Assembly: GCA_020845935.1 (NCBI GenBank)
Contig: JADLEV010000037.1
Span: 1-36,739, forward strand
Direction of reading: 5' to 3'
Source: Gammaproteobacteria bacterium
GTDB lineage: Bacteria > Pseudomonadota > Gammaproteobacteria > Ga0077536
DNA: 36,739 nucleotides
The notes under the pieces were generated by a model. The model ran no database searches, had not been told where the DNA came from, and worked only from the letters and a program-made list of their open reading frames with translations. A program made the position numbers and the translations under genes. This document shows, piece by piece, positions 27,531 through 35,711 of the stretch (within the stretch, counting starts at the first letter, position 1; each line of letters starts with the position of its first letter).

Positions 27531-28523
27531 CTACGGTTTCGCTTCTGCCGCTCCTGGCGGTTGCGCCGCGGTGCGCAAGGCTTCGCGCCAACCTTCCAGC
27601 GCGGTCTTGTCGTAATCGGTCGGGAACTTGGCGATGATCTGTTCTACCGCTGCCTTGCGCACACTCGCTTCACCCTGTTGCCGCAGCAACCGGCGGATCT
27701 GATCGCTGACATCGTCCAACTTCAACGCCTGACCCTGGACCTTCGCGCCGCGTTTGATCACGTGAAAACCAGTGGCGCTGCGGACCGGCTTGCTGACCGC
27801 GTTCTCGGCCAGTTGCTCGACTTCGGCCCGGATCTCCGGCAGCAGGTCATCGACCTGCAGCAACCCCATGTAGCCGTCGCTGAGGCGGCTCTGCAAATGC
27901 CCGGAATGCCGCGCCGCTTCCTTCGCGAAATCGGTCTTGCCCTGCTTCAACGCCAGCGCGACCTCATTGGCGGTACGCTCGGCCGCCGCGATCTCGGCTG
28001 GCGCCGCTGTCTCCGCGACCGGCAGGAATATCTGCCAGAGGTGGACCCGATCCGGTGTCCGGAACCGTTCCGGGTTGGCGTCGAAGAATTCCCGCATCTG
28101 GGTTTCGTTCGGAAAATCGCTTGCCAGATTCGCCTGGACCACCTGATTCAGGTAGACCTCGGCAAGCACCCGCAGACCGGCGCGCTCCATCAGTTCGGCA
28201 ACCAGCGGATTGCGTTCGGCGCCATTGGCAACCGCGGCGCGCACGACCGACTGGTTGGCCGCCTCCTGCTGCACGAATGCGGCGAATGCTTCGGCCGAAT
28301 CGAGCACGGCGCCGCGCTGGCGCAGGTCGATGAGCTTCAGCAATTGTTCCAGGTCGGCTCGCGCCAACGCGGCGCTGGTCCGCACCGCGCTTTCCTGCTT
28401 GGCGGCTGATGGCGCGGTTGCGTCGTCCGTCCGCTTGCTGCCCAACCACCAGGCACTGCCGGCGCCGGCGATGAACAGCAGAGCTCCCAGGGTCATTGCA
28501 CCAAACAGCGCGAGCGGTTTCAC
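27531..28523 (-). CDS. Parvulin-type peptidyl-prolyl cis-trans isomerase, exported or membrane-anchored
   Basis: The 330-residue protein has an uncleaved anchor or signal peptide (about residues 5-27, LALFGAMTLGALLFIAGAGS). A helical chaperone-like region follows, then a rotamase domain at about 157-255: HLWQIFLPV, GYMGLLQVDDLLPEIRAEV, NAVSKPVRSATGFHVIK. This resembles the SurA/PrsA/PpiD group, which helps fold exported proteins in the periplasm, but it is shorter than SurA or PpiD and has one parvulin domain. The start is GTG at 28523 with AGGA 6 bases upstream. A perfect ATCAA-GG-TTGAT palindrome (28547-28558) lies about 24 bp upstream and could be an operator. Confidence 0.85.
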   Translation of the reverse strand: MKPLALFGAMTLGALLFIAGAGSAWWLGSKRTDDATAPSAAKQESAVRTSAALARADLEQLLKLIDLRQRGAVLDSAEAFAAFVQQEAANQSVVRAAVANGAERNPLVAELMERAGLRVLAEVYLNQVVQANLASDFPNETQMREFFDANPERFRTPDRVHLWQIFLPVAETAAPAEIAAAERTANEVALALKQGKTDFAKEAARHSGHLQSRLSDGYMGLLQVDDLLPEIRAEVEQLAENAVSKPVRSATGFHVIKRGAKVQGQALKLDDVSDQIRRLLRQQGEASVRKAAVEQIIAKFPTDYDKTALEGWREALRTAAQPPGAAEAKP

Positions 28524-28717
28524 ATCAAGTCCTGTGTCGTGGGTGAATCAAGGTTGATCCGCGGGTGCCCGCCGGCGGCACGCCCGGTGCCGACGGGTTT
28601 CCGATAAACTAGCACACATCCGATTGGCTTGCGCCTCGCTCCGGGGCGGAACGACGTGCAGGTACGAGGGGTTCGGACGCGGAACCGTCGGCATGATTGG
28701 CAGGTGGAGCACAGCAA

Positions 28718-29623
28718 ATGGATCACGCAAACGCCAGTGAACATGCAGTCATGTTCGTCCGCATCTGCAATGCCGATAGCGCGAAGCGGCCGGGAACCCT
28801 CGATGACGCCGCGATCCGCGAGCGAGTCACCGCGTTGCTGTCGGAACTGATCCAGTGCGGTGAACAGCAAGGCGGCAGACTGGTCAAGACGCTCGGGGAC
28901 GAAATGCTGTTTACCTTTCCCAGTGTCGCCCAGGCGGCGACCGCTGCATGTCATATCCAAGAATGGGTTGATGGCACCGGCCCCATCCGCGACGGTGGCG
29001 CGGCGGTCCGTCTTGCCTGCCGGGTTGGCCTGCATTTCGGTCCGGTACTGTTCGAAAATGGCGATATCTTCGGCGACACCGTCAACGTTGCCGCCCGCAT
29101 GCTGGCGATCGCCAAACCGACACAGATCATCACCACGACGCCGGCCCGCGTGCGCATGCCGCCGATCCTGCGTGCCAACTCGCGCCTGATTGATCGCACC
29201 CAGGTCAAGGGCAAACAGGAGCAACTCGATATTTTCGAGATCCTCTGGTGCCACGATGACCTGACGCACATCTCGACCGGCGCTGCCGGGACCGGCCCTC
29301 GCGGCCGCGAACTGGATCTGTTTCTGGACGGAGAGCGCTTCCGCGTCAACGCCGAGCAACCCACCCTGGTCATCGGCCGCAGCCGCGCCGCGGATATCCC
29401 CATTCGCGAAGAACTCGCATCGCGCCAACACGCCCGCATCGAGTATCGCCGGGACAGCTTCTTTCTGGTCGATCAGAGCACCAACGGTACCTTTCTCGAA
29501 CAGGATGGCATCGTTACCTTCGTTCGCCGCGATGTGATGCTGCTGTCCGGCACCGGTCGCATCTGCTTCGGCCGACCGTTCAGCGAGAACCCGGGCCAAG
29601 TCCTGAACTTCGACGCCGGCTGA
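28718..29623 (+). CDS. Class III nucleotidyl cyclase-like domain fused to FHA domain
   Basis: This is a two-domain signalling protein of 301 residues. Residues about 9-175 form a class III adenylate/guanylate cyclase-like domain. The second metal Asp61 (KTLGDE), Lys57, Asp116 and FGDTVNVAARM (Asn123, Arg127) are present. The first metal Asp expected in FADxxG is Arg15 (FVRICNAD). Residues about 200-290 form a phosphothreonine-binding FHA domain with GRS (220-222), SRQHA (235-239) and STNGTF. No membrane segment or signal peptide is present. ATG 28718 has an AGGTGGAG ribosome binding site; TTG 28697 is an alternative. It may be an inactive cyclase acting as a nucleotide or phosphoprotein sensor. 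Confidence 0.88.
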   Translation: MDHANASEHAVMFVRICNADSAKRPGTLDDAAIRERVTALLSELIQCGEQQGGRLVKTLGDEMLFTFPSVAQAATAACHIQEWVDGTGPIRDGGAAVRLACRVGLHFGPVLFENGDIFGDTVNVAARMLAIAKPTQIITTTPARVRMPPILRANSRLIDRTQVKGKQEQLDIFEILWCHDDLTHISTGAAGTGPRGRELDLFLDGERFRVNAEQPTLVIGRSRAADIPIREELASRQHARIEYRRDSFFLVDQSTNGTFLEQDGIVTFVRRDVMLLSGTGRICFGRPFSENPGQVLNFDAG

Positions 29624-29885
29624 AACGCGGCATCGCCGCATCCGTGCCTGTTGCGCCCGCAGCGCCACGACGGAGCCGCTCGCACCGGGGCATACTCGAT
29701 TGTCGCGAGATCGACACCGAGCGTCACGATCATCACCAGCAACAGGATTGATCCGAGGACCTGAGGTCGCATCGGTGTCGCTTCCTGAATCGGCCCTGAA
29801 GGCCAAGTCATACACGCCGCCCGGGACCGCATTTCGCCGTGACAGCGCTGGATTTCCGTGGCGAATGCCATTACCTTTGGCCGCG

Positions 29886-30620
29886 ATGTCGAACACTTCC
29901 TTCACCGCCGCCAACACCCGCACCGCCAACGTCGATCGCGCCGAACTGGAACGGTTCAGCGCCCTGGCGCAACGCTGGTGGGACCCCGACGGTCCGGGAC
30001 GCACGCTGCACGACATCAATCCGCTCCGGCTCGAATACATTCGGACGCGAACGTCGTTGGCCGGCGCCCGCGTGCTCGACCTCGGCTGCGGCGGCGGCAT
30101 CCTCACGGAGGCCCTGGCCGCCGCTGGTGCCGATGTGACCGGCATCGACGCCAGCGACCAGATGATTCAGGTCGCCGACCTGCACGCGGCCTCGCGTGGT
30201 CTCGCGCTCGACTACCGGCATGCGACCGCGGACGCGCACGCTCGCGACAATGTCGCCCGCTACGACGCCATCGCCTGCATGGAATTGCTCGAACACGTGC
30301 CGGATCCCGGCAGCCTGTTGACGGCCTGCCGGACGCTGCTGCGTCCGGGCGGGCGCCTGTTCCTTTCGACCCTGAACCGCACCGCCGCCGCGTATCTGCT
30401 CGCGGTGGTCGGTGCCGAGTATCTGCTGGGACTGCTGCCGCGCGGCACGCACGATTACGCGCGTTTCATCCGGCCGTCGGAGCTGGCACACTGGTGCCGG
30501 GATGCCGGGCTGGAATTGTGCGATCTGGCCGGCATGGCCTATAACCCCATCACCCGCCAGGCGACGCTGCGCCGCTCGGTGCAGGTCAACTACCTCGCCT
30601 GCTGCGAACGCCCGGAGTGA
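29886..30620 (+). CDS. ubiG: Ubiquinone biosynthesis O-methyltransferase UbiG
   Basis: UbiG performs both O-methylations in ubiquinone synthesis using SAM. From ATG 29886 the product has 244 residues, against 240 in E. coli. It shows the UbiG-specific start VDRAELERFSALAQRWWDP, the SAM site VLDLGCGGGILTEALAAAGADVTGID, CMELLEHVPDP and the C-terminal ITRQATLRRSVQVNYL. The frame is open further upstream without recognisable sequence. The preceding 260 bp (29624-29885) hold no convincing plus-strand gene. The downstream phosphatase starts in a four-base overlap. Confidence 0.95.
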   Translation: MSNTSFTAANTRTANVDRAELERFSALAQRWWDPDGPGRTLHDINPLRLEYIRTRTSLAGARVLDLGCGGGILTEALAAAGADVTGIDASDQMIQVADLHAASRGLALDYRHATADAHARDNVARYDAIACMELLEHVPDPGSLLTACRTLLRPGGRLFLSTLNRTAAAYLLAVVGAEYLLGLLPRGTHDYARFIRPSELAHWCRDAGLELCDLAGMAYNPITRQATLRRSVQVNYLACCERPE

Positions 30621-31300
30621 CCAACGCGCTTCGCTCGGGCGGGTTCGCCGCCGTGTTGTTCGATCTCGACGGCACGCTGATCGACAGCGGACCCGACCTT
30701 GCATTTGCGCTGGCCACGATCATGCGCGAGGAGCGGCGCGAGCCACTGCCGTATGCCCGGATTCGCCCACATGTCTCGCGCGGCGCGACGGGTCTGCTTG
30801 AGCTCGGGTTCGGTACGGATCTACCAGTGCCTCGATTGGATGAACTGCGTCTCCGTTTCCTCGAAGCCTATGCCGCGAATCTGTGCCGCGAGTCGCGGTT
30901 GTTCCCGGGCATTGCGGAACTGCTCGATGAACTGGATTGGCGCCAGTTGCCCTGGGGCATCGTGACCAACAAGCACACGCGTTACACCGAACCATTGCTC
31001 GACGCGCTCGATCTGAGCCGGCGCGCCTGTTGTGTCGTCAGCGGCGACACGACGCCGAAAGCCAAGCCCGATCCGACGCCGCTCCTGCACGCCGCCGCCG
31101 TGACCGGCGTCGCCCCGGACACTTGTGTCTATGTTGGCGATGACCTGCGCGACATGACCGCGGCCAAGGCTGCCGGCATGCAGTCCATTGTCGCGCTCTA
31201 CGGCTACCTAGGCCCCGACGCTGAGCCGCGAACCTGGCCCGCCGAAGCGTATCTCGAACACCCGTCACAACTGGCGGAACTGCTTTGGTCGCACGACTGA
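30617..31300 (+). CDS. mupP: HAD phosphatase, MupP type (MurNAc-6-phosphate phosphatase)
   Basis: MupP of Pseudomonas removes the phosphate from N-acetylmuramate 6-phosphate in peptidoglycan recycling and is encoded next to ubiG. This 227-residue product sits in the same place and has HAD motifs FDLDGTLID, VTNKH, KAKPDPTPLL and VGDDLRDM. It also has an ending YGYLGPDAEPRTWPAE that resembles the MupP YGYIxPxxxPxxW pattern. The start is GTG 30617, overlapping the ubiG TGA by four bases. Phosphoglycolate phosphatase (Gph) is the main alternative; the ubiG coupling and C-terminal motif favour MupP. Confidence 0.75.
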   Translation: MTNALRSGGFAAVLFDLDGTLIDSGPDLAFALATIMREERREPLPYARIRPHVSRGATGLLELGFGTDLPVPRLDELRLRFLEAYAANLCRESRLFPGIAELLDELDWRQLPWGIVTNKHTRYTEPLLDALDLSRRACCVVSGDTTPKAKPDPTPLLHAAAVTGVAPDTCVYVGDDLRDMTAAKAAGMQSIVALYGYLGPDAEPRTWPAEAYLEHPSQLAELLWSHD

Positions 31301-31338
31301 TTCCGGACGAGCTGCTGCCGCATGCCGAGCGTCAAGAA

Positions 31339-31782
31339 TCAGCGCGGCAACCGCAACACGACGCGCAGTCGGCGCAGTGCCTCGGGGGGTGTGTTGTCTG
31401 GGGTCAACACCAGGGCGCGGACCTGGCCAGCGACGGCGAACCTGAGGATGACCAGCCAGGGCAGAACCACACTGGGCGGCAACAGCCGGGCGGGCTGCAA
31501 GGCGTGCGGAATCGATCCGACCTGCCAATTGCCGTGCTGATCGAGCACGAGGTCGCACAGATCGGTGCGCTCGTGCGTGTGCAATGAGCGGATGCCCCAA
31601 AGCATTACGAATGCGATGCCCGCCCAGCGTGCCGCTTCCTGAATGGGTGCACACGCGAGCAGAATCAGGCTGAATGCCGCGGCAGCGGCCAGTACTTGCG
31701 CCAGGATTCGCGACGGTGCAACGGGAACGTGCAGTATCGCCGGATAAGCCCCGCCGGCGCCGGGCAGTTGATTTGCGGTCAT
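31339..31782 (-). CDS. ygfX: YgfX/CptA family inner-membrane protein
   Basis: YgfX (CptA) is a small membrane protein whose gene in E. coli is paired with sdhE and has been described as a toxin acting on cell-shape proteins. The role elsewhere is unclear. The 147 residues contain two closely spaced membrane segments (about 27-46 and 50-64), then a soluble tail with LVLDQHGNWQVGS and LLPPSVVLPWLVILRF, typical of this family as I remember it. GAGGG lies 7 bases before the ATG. Here it is divergent from the sdh operon rather than beside sdhE. Confidence 0.75.
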   Translation of the reverse strand: MTANQLPGAGGAYPAILHVPVAPSRILAQVLAAAAAFSLILLACAPIQEAARWAGIAFVMLWGIRSLHTHERTDLCDLVLDQHGNWQVGSIPHALQPARLLPPSVVLPWLVILRFAVAGQVRALVLTPDNTPPEALRRLRVVLRLPR

Positions 31783-31799
31783 CCCTTTACCCTCATCGG

Positions 31800-31813
31800 T
31801 TGATCATAATCAT
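31800..31813. promoter_or_regulatory. FNR/ANR-like box between ygfX and the sdh operon
   Basis: TTGAT-CATA-ATCAT matches the FNR/ANR consensus TTGAT-N4-ATCAA in nine of ten fixed positions. It overlaps the -10 of the proposed ygfX promoter and touches the -35 of the proposed sdh promoter, a position suited to repression. The same stretch (31799-31817) also matches 13 of 19 positions of the Fur consensus. FNR is the better fit. Binding is inferred. Confidence 0.5.
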
Positions 31814-31830
31814 TGCAAGTTGCGGCGCAA
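31803..31830 (-). promoter_or_regulatory. Candidate promoter of ygfX
   Basis: On the minus strand TTGCGC (31830-31825) and TATGAT (31808-31803) are 16 bp apart, matching the -35 and -10 consensus at 4/6 and 5/6. The start would be near 31796, about 14 bases before the ygfX ATG. The -10 lies inside the FNR-like box. Confidence 0.4.
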
Positions 31831-31841
31831 TCGCCTGTAAT
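31813..31841 (+). promoter_or_regulatory. Candidate promoter of the sdh operon
   Basis: TTGCAA (31813-31818) and TGTAAT (31836-31841) are 17 bp apart, matching the consensus at 4/6 and 5/6. Transcription would begin near 31848, only a few bases before the sdhAF4 ATG at 31852, which has no Shine-Dalgarno sequence. The first gene would then be read from an almost leaderless mRNA. Confidence 0.45.
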
Positions 31842-31851
31842 TCACGTCGAC

Positions 31852-32010
31852 ATGACCAGCGATTCTTCGCATCAACGACCCCAGTCGCAGCCGCCCGCTC
31901 CCGCATCCGCCGTGGAGGCCGACAAGCCTCGCGAGATGAATGGCCCTCGCGGTCCGGAACCAACGCGCTACGGTGACTGGGAACGCAACGGCCGTTGCAT
32001 CGACTTCTGA
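31852..32010 (+). CDS. SdhAF4/DUF1674 family succinate dehydrogenase assembly factor
   Basis: Mitochondrial and bacterial SDHAF4 proteins bind flavinylated SdhA and help it join SdhB. This 52-residue protein has a disordered Pro/Gln/Ser-rich start and ends with the family signature NGPRGPEPTRYGDWERNGRCIDF (split here as NGPRGPEPTRYGDW followed by ERNGRCIDF). It is first in the sdh operon, 14 bp before sdhC. The signature is very specific, so the call is firm even though the N-terminus is uncertain: an in-frame TTG at 31813 and an ATG at 31936 are alternatives. Confidence 0.9.
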   Translation: MTSDSSHQRPQSQPPAPASAVEADKPREMNGPRGPEPTRYGDWERNGRCIDF

Positions 32011-32024
32011 GCACGACAACTCTC

Positions 32025-32414
32025 ATGACCGCACCACGCCCGTTATCGCCGCACCTTCAGGTTTATCGATTTCTGCTGCCGATGGCGATGTCCATCACGC
32101 ATCGCGCGACCGGCGTCTTTCTCGGCCTCGGTTCACTGCTGCTGGTGTGTTGGCTGACCGCGGCGGCGGCGGGCCCGGAGCCTTATGCCCAGGTCGCCGC
32201 GATCATCGGCTCGCTGCCTGGCATGCTCGCGTTGATCGCCTGGACGGTTGCGCTCTACTACCATCTGTGCAACGGCATTCGCCATCTGTTCTGGGACGTC
32301 GGCAAGGGCTTCGCAATCGCCGATGCGTATCGATCCGGCTATCTCGTGCTCGGCGCAACTGCGTTCCTGACCATCCTGACCTGGGTCGTCATTCTGTCGG
32401 GAGGTACCGCATGA
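32025..32414 (+). CDS. sdhC: Succinate dehydrogenase cytochrome b556 subunit SdhC
   Basis: SdhC is one of the two membrane anchors of complex II and binds haem b and ubiquinone. The 129 residues contain RPLSPHLQVYR at the start, three membrane helices, Ser23 and Arg27 in SITHR at the quinone site, and the haem ligand His80 in HLCNGIRH. All align with the known E. coli residues at an offset of four. The ATG at 32025 gives the exact E. coli length; an upstream TTG is rejected. The stop overlaps the sdhD ATG (ATGA). Confidence 0.95.
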   Translation: MTAPRPLSPHLQVYRFLLPMAMSITHRATGVFLGLGSLLLVCWLTAAAAGPEPYAQVAAIIGSLPGMLALIAWTVALYYHLCNGIRHLFWDVGKGFAIADAYRSGYLVLGATAFLTILTWVVILSGGTA

Positions 32415-32800
32415 GCAACGCCTTGCGTCATCCGCTGCAGCGTGTGCGCGGTCTCGGTTCCGCGAAGGACGGCACCAACCATTGGTGGTGGCAACGCGTG
32501 ACCGCCATCGCACTGGTGCCGTTGACTTTGTGGTTCATCAGCGCCGTCGTCGGCCATGCCGGACAAGGGCACGACGCCGTTATCGCCTGGATCCAATCGC
32601 CACACGTCACCGTGCTGCTGCTGGCGTTGATTGCGGCGACGTTCTATCACATGCAGCTCGGCGTGCAGGTAGTCATCGAGGACTACGTGCATGTCGAGTC
32701 GGTAAAACTCGCAGCGCTCATCGCGTTGAAATTCGCCGCGATTCTGATGGCGCTGACCGCAGCGCTTGCGGTCCTCACAATATCCCTCGGAACGTTCTGA
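32411..32800 (+). CDS. sdhD: Succinate dehydrogenase membrane anchor subunit SdhD
   Basis: SdhD is the second membrane anchor of complex II. The 129-residue protein has a soluble N-terminus ([24 protein letters not shown], given as a range of residues 9-32), three hydrophobic helices and [15 protein letters not shown] with the likely haem-site His and quinone-site Tyr. It overlaps sdhC by four bases and ends one base before the sdhA ATG. The sequence is of the SdhD type common in alpha- and many gammaproteobacteria. Confidence 0.94.
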   Translation: MSNALRHPLQRVRGLGSAKDGTNHWWWQRVTAIALVPLTLWFISAVVGHAGQGHDAVIAWIQSPHVTVLLLALIAATFYHMQLGVQVVIEDYVHVESVKLAALIALKFAAILMALTAALAVLTISLGTF

Positions 32801-32801
32801 C

Positions 32802-34589
32802 ATGGCCAACGCCTACCCGATTGAGGAACATCGTTTTGACGTTGTCGTCGTCGGCGCCGGTGGCGCTGGCCTGCGCGCGACATTCGGAATGGCCGCTGCC
32901 GGTCTCAACACCGCCTGCATCACCAAGGTATTCCCGACCCTCAGCCATACGGTCGCAGCCCAGGGTGGCATGAGCGCCGCACTCGGCAACATGGGTGAGG
33001 ACGACTGGCGCTGGCACATGTACGACACGGTCAAGGGCTCGGACTGGCTCGGCGATCAGGACGCGATCGAATACATGTGCCGGGAAGCGATCCCGGCCGT
33101 CATCGAACTCGAACACTATGGTGTGCCCTTCTCCCGCCTCGAAAACGGTCGCATCTACCAGCGCCCGTTCGGCGGCATGACGACGCATTTCGGGGAAGGC
33201 ACCGCGCAGCGTACCTGCGCTGCCGCCGATCGTACCGGCCATGCGATCCTGCACACGCTGTATCAGCAATCGCTGAAGCATGACGCCAATTTCTTCGTCG
33301 AATACTTCGCGCTGGATCTGATCTTCGACGACGAGGGTGCTTGCCGTGGCGTGCTCGCCTGGAAGCTCGATGACGGCACGCTGCATCTGTTTCGCGCGCA
33401 TCAGGTGGTCCTCGCCACCGGTGGTTATGGCCGCGCCTACTTCTCCTGCACCTCGGCGCATACCTGCACCGGCGACGGCACCGGCATGGTGCTGCGCGCC
33501 GGCCTGCCCTGCGAAGACATGGAGTTCATCCAGTTTCACCCGACCGGCATCTACGGTGCCGGCTGTCTCATCACCGAAGGTTGTCGCGGCGAAGGCGGTT
33601 ACCTCACCAACGCCAATGGCGAGCGCTTCATGGAACGCTATGCGCCGAACGCCAAGGATCTTGCCTCGCGTGACGTCGTGTCGCGCTCGATGACGATCGA
33701 GATCCGCGAAGGACGCGGCGTCGGCAAGGAAAAGGATCACATCTTTCTGCACCTCGAACACCTCGGTGCCGGCGTGATCCAGGAACGACTGCCCGGCATA
33801 GCCGAGTCGGCAAAGATCTTCGCTGGCGTCGATGTGACGCGCGAACCGATCCCGGTATTGCCGACCGTGCACTACAACATGGGTGGCATTCCGACCAACT
33901 ACCATGGACAGGCACGCCGCGCACGCAATGGCGACGCCAACGATCTCGTGCCAGGATTGATGTCGATCGGCGAAGCGGCGAGCGTTTCGGTACACGGCGC
34001 GAATCGCCTCGGTTCGAACTCGCTGCTCGACATCGTGGTGTTTGGCCGCGCCGCCGCCGAACATTGCGCGAAGACGATGCAGCCGGCCGCGCCGCATCCT
34101 CGACTCGGCGCGGATGCGCTGGAGCGCTGCCTGACCCGGTTTGATCGGCTGCGGCACGCCAATGGCAAGGAGCCGACCGCGGCGGTCCGCTTGCGGATGC
34201 AGAAGGTGATGCAGAGTTACGCTACGGTGTTCCGCACCGGCGAGACGTTGCGTGAGGGAATCGTCAAGCTGCGCGAAGTGCGGCAATCGTTCAAGGACAT
34301 TCGTGTCTCTGATCGCTCGCTGATCTGGAATACCGACCTGCTGGAGACGCTCGAACTCGACAATCTGCTGGTCAACGCGCTGGTCAGCATCGAAGGCGCG
34401 GCCAACCGGACCGAAAGTCGCGGCGCGCACGCACGCGAGGATTATCCGAATCGCGACGACAACAACTGGCTGAAGCACACCCTGGTCTGGCTCGACGACA
34501 AGGACAACATCCGGTTCGATTACCGGCCCGTGCATCTATTCACGTCCGGCGAGGCCGATCCGGTTCCCTTGAAGGCGCGCGTCTACTAG
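32802..34589 (+). CDS. sdhA: Succinate dehydrogenase flavoprotein subunit SdhA
   Basis: SdhA oxidises succinate to fumarate on a covalently bound FAD. From ATG 32802 the protein has 595 residues. It shows the dinucleotide site [13 protein letters not shown], His49 in [10 protein letters not shown] for covalent FAD attachment, [40 protein letters not shown] and [15 protein letters not shown]. The frame is open 12 codons upstream, but that part overlaps sdhD. The SdhAF4 and SdhE homologues encoded in the same operon would act on this subunit. Confidence 0.98.
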   Translation: MANAYPIEEHRFDVVVVGAGGAGLRATFGMAAAGLNTACITKVFPTLSHTVAAQGGMSAALGNMGEDDWRWHMYDTVKGSDWLGDQDAIEYMCREAIPAVIELEHYGVPFSRLENGRIYQRPFGGMTTHFGEGTAQRTCAAADRTGHAILHTLYQQSLKHDANFFVEYFALDLIFDDEGACRGVLAWKLDDGTLHLFRAHQVVLATGGYGRAYFSCTSAHTCTGDGTGMVLRAGLPCEDMEFIQFHPTGIYGAGCLITEGCRGEGGYLTNANGERFMERYAPNAKDLASRDVVSRSMTIEIREGRGVGKEKDHIFLHLEHLGAGVIQERLPGIAESAKIFAGVDVTREPIPVLPTVHYNMGGIPTNYHGQARRARNGDANDLVPGLMSIGEAASVSVHGANRLGSNSLLDIVVFGRAAAEHCAKTMQPAAPHPRLGADALERCLTRFDRLRHANGKEPTAAVRLRMQKVMQSYATVFRTGETLREGIVKLREVRQSFKDIRVSDRSLIWNTDLLETLELDNLLVNALVSIEGAANRTESRGAHAREDYPNRDDNNWLKHTLVWLDDKDNIRFDYRPVHLFTSGEADPVPLKARVY

Positions 34590-34616
34590 CGCCCTGCCTT
34601 AGCGAAAGTACATACG

Positions 34617-35396
34617 ATGGCCCAATTCTCGCTTCCGAAAAACTCCAAGGTCACCGCCGGCAAGAACATTGCCGCGGCCGACGGCGCGACGCGCAAGAAG
34701 AGCTTTCTCATCTATCGCTGGGATCCGGATTCCGGTGAGAACCCGCGGCTCGATCGCTACGAGATCGATCTCGACAAGTGCGGCCCGATGGTGCTCGACG
34801 CGATCCTGTACATCAAGAACGAGCTCGATCCGACCGTCGCGTTTCGCCGCTCCTGTCGTGAGGGCATCTGCGGTTCGTGCGCGATGAACATCGACGGCAC
34901 CAACACGCTGGCCTGCACCAAGGAAATCGAAAGTGTCACCGGTGACGTACGGATCCATCCACTGCCACACATGTCCGTGGTTAAGGATCTGGTACCGGAC
35001 ATGAACCACTTCTACGCCCAATATGCCTCGATCAAACCCTGGTTGCAGACCGAGTCGGCGGCACCGGACCGCGAGCGGCTGCAATCGAAGGAAGATCGCG
35101 ACAAGCTTGACGGCCTGTACGAATGCATCCTCTGCGCTTGTTGCTCGACCAGTTGCCCGAGCTACTGGTGGAACAGCGATCGCTATCTCGGCCCTTCGGT
35201 GCTGTTACAAGCCTATCGCTGGCTCATCGACAGCCGCGACGAGGCTACCGGCGAGCGGCTTGATGATTTGCAGGATCCGTTCCGGCTGTATCGCTGCCAT
35301 ACCATCATGAACTGCACGCTGACCTGCCCGAAGGGGCTGAATCCGGCGAAGGCCATCGCCGAGATCAAGAAAATGCTGGTGGAGCGCCAGTCATAG
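34617..35396 (+). CDS. sdhB: Succinate dehydrogenase iron-sulfur subunit SdhB
   Basis: SdhB passes electrons from FAD to ubiquinone through three clusters. The 259 residues have the 2Fe-2S ligands Cys80, Cys85, Cys88 and Cys100, the 4Fe-4S ligands Cys170, Cys173, Cys176 and Cys237, and the 3Fe-4S ligands Cys180, Cys227 and Cys233. The last two sets lie at a constant offset of 21 from E. coli. The longer N-terminus (about 25 extra residues) is like mitochondrial and alphaproteobacterial SdhB. It follows sdhA by 27 bp. Confidence 0.98.
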   Translation: MAQFSLPKNSKVTAGKNIAAADGATRKKSFLIYRWDPDSGENPRLDRYEIDLDKCGPMVLDAILYIKNELDPTVAFRRSCREGICGSCAMNIDGTNTLACTKEIESVTGDVRIHPLPHMSVVKDLVPDMNHFYAQYASIKPWLQTESAAPDRERLQSKEDRDKLDGLYECILCACCSTSCPSYWWNSDRYLGPSVLLQAYRWLIDSRDEATGERLDDLQDPFRLYRCHTIMNCTLTCPKGLNPAKAIAEIKKMLVERQS

Positions 35397-35432
35397 CCGG
35401 CGTTGCCCGGATCCGACGGCAGCAGCCAGGCC

Positions 35433-35711
35433 ATGGATCTCATCCGTAAGCAATTGAAGTGGCGCTGCCGCCGCGGCATGCGCGAACTCGACGCCGTGTT
35501 CGGCGGCTATCTCGAACGGGCCTACGATGCCCTGCCCGCTGAACAGCAGCGTTTGTTTGCCCGGTTGCTCGATGAGAGCGATCCGACGCTGTATGCCTGG
35601 GTGACTGGTCGCACATCGCCTGACGACGCCGCGCTCGCCGCACAGTTGCGGCAGGTGCTCGACGATTATCACGCCCACCTTCTTTCCGAACGAGCCGGTT
35701 CCGTATCGTGA
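35433..35711 (+). CDS. sdhE: FAD assembly factor SdhE
   Basis: SdhE promotes covalent attachment of FAD to SdhA. The 92-residue protein has the hallmark RGMREL (residues 14-19) near the start, FGGYLERAYDAL and the short five-helix layout of the family. The ATG at 35433 is preferred over TTG 35403 because the N-terminus then matches the family length (88 in E. coli). The ribosome binding site is weak. The TGA overlaps the ygfZ ATG by one base. Confidence 0.92.
   Translation: MDLIRKQLKWRCRRGMRELDAVFGGYLERAYDALPAEQQRLFARLLDESDPTLYAWVTGRTSPDDAALAAQLRQVLDDYHAHLLSERAGSVS

Noticed and set aside
28520-30145. 541-codon minus-strand open frame
   Set aside because: It is antisense to the cyclase-FHA gene and ubiG, which have clear domain motifs. 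Long antisense frames are common at high GC, and this one has no recognisable motif.
30617-31300. Phosphoglycolate phosphatase Gph as the name of the ubiG-linked HAD protein
   Set aside because: HAD motifs fit both, but the ubiG coupling and the C-terminal YGY...P..W pattern fit MupP better. Gph is kept only as an alternative.
32775-34535. 586-codon minus-strand open frame
   Set aside because: It is antisense to sdhA, whose identity is certain; composition is that expected from the opposite strand.
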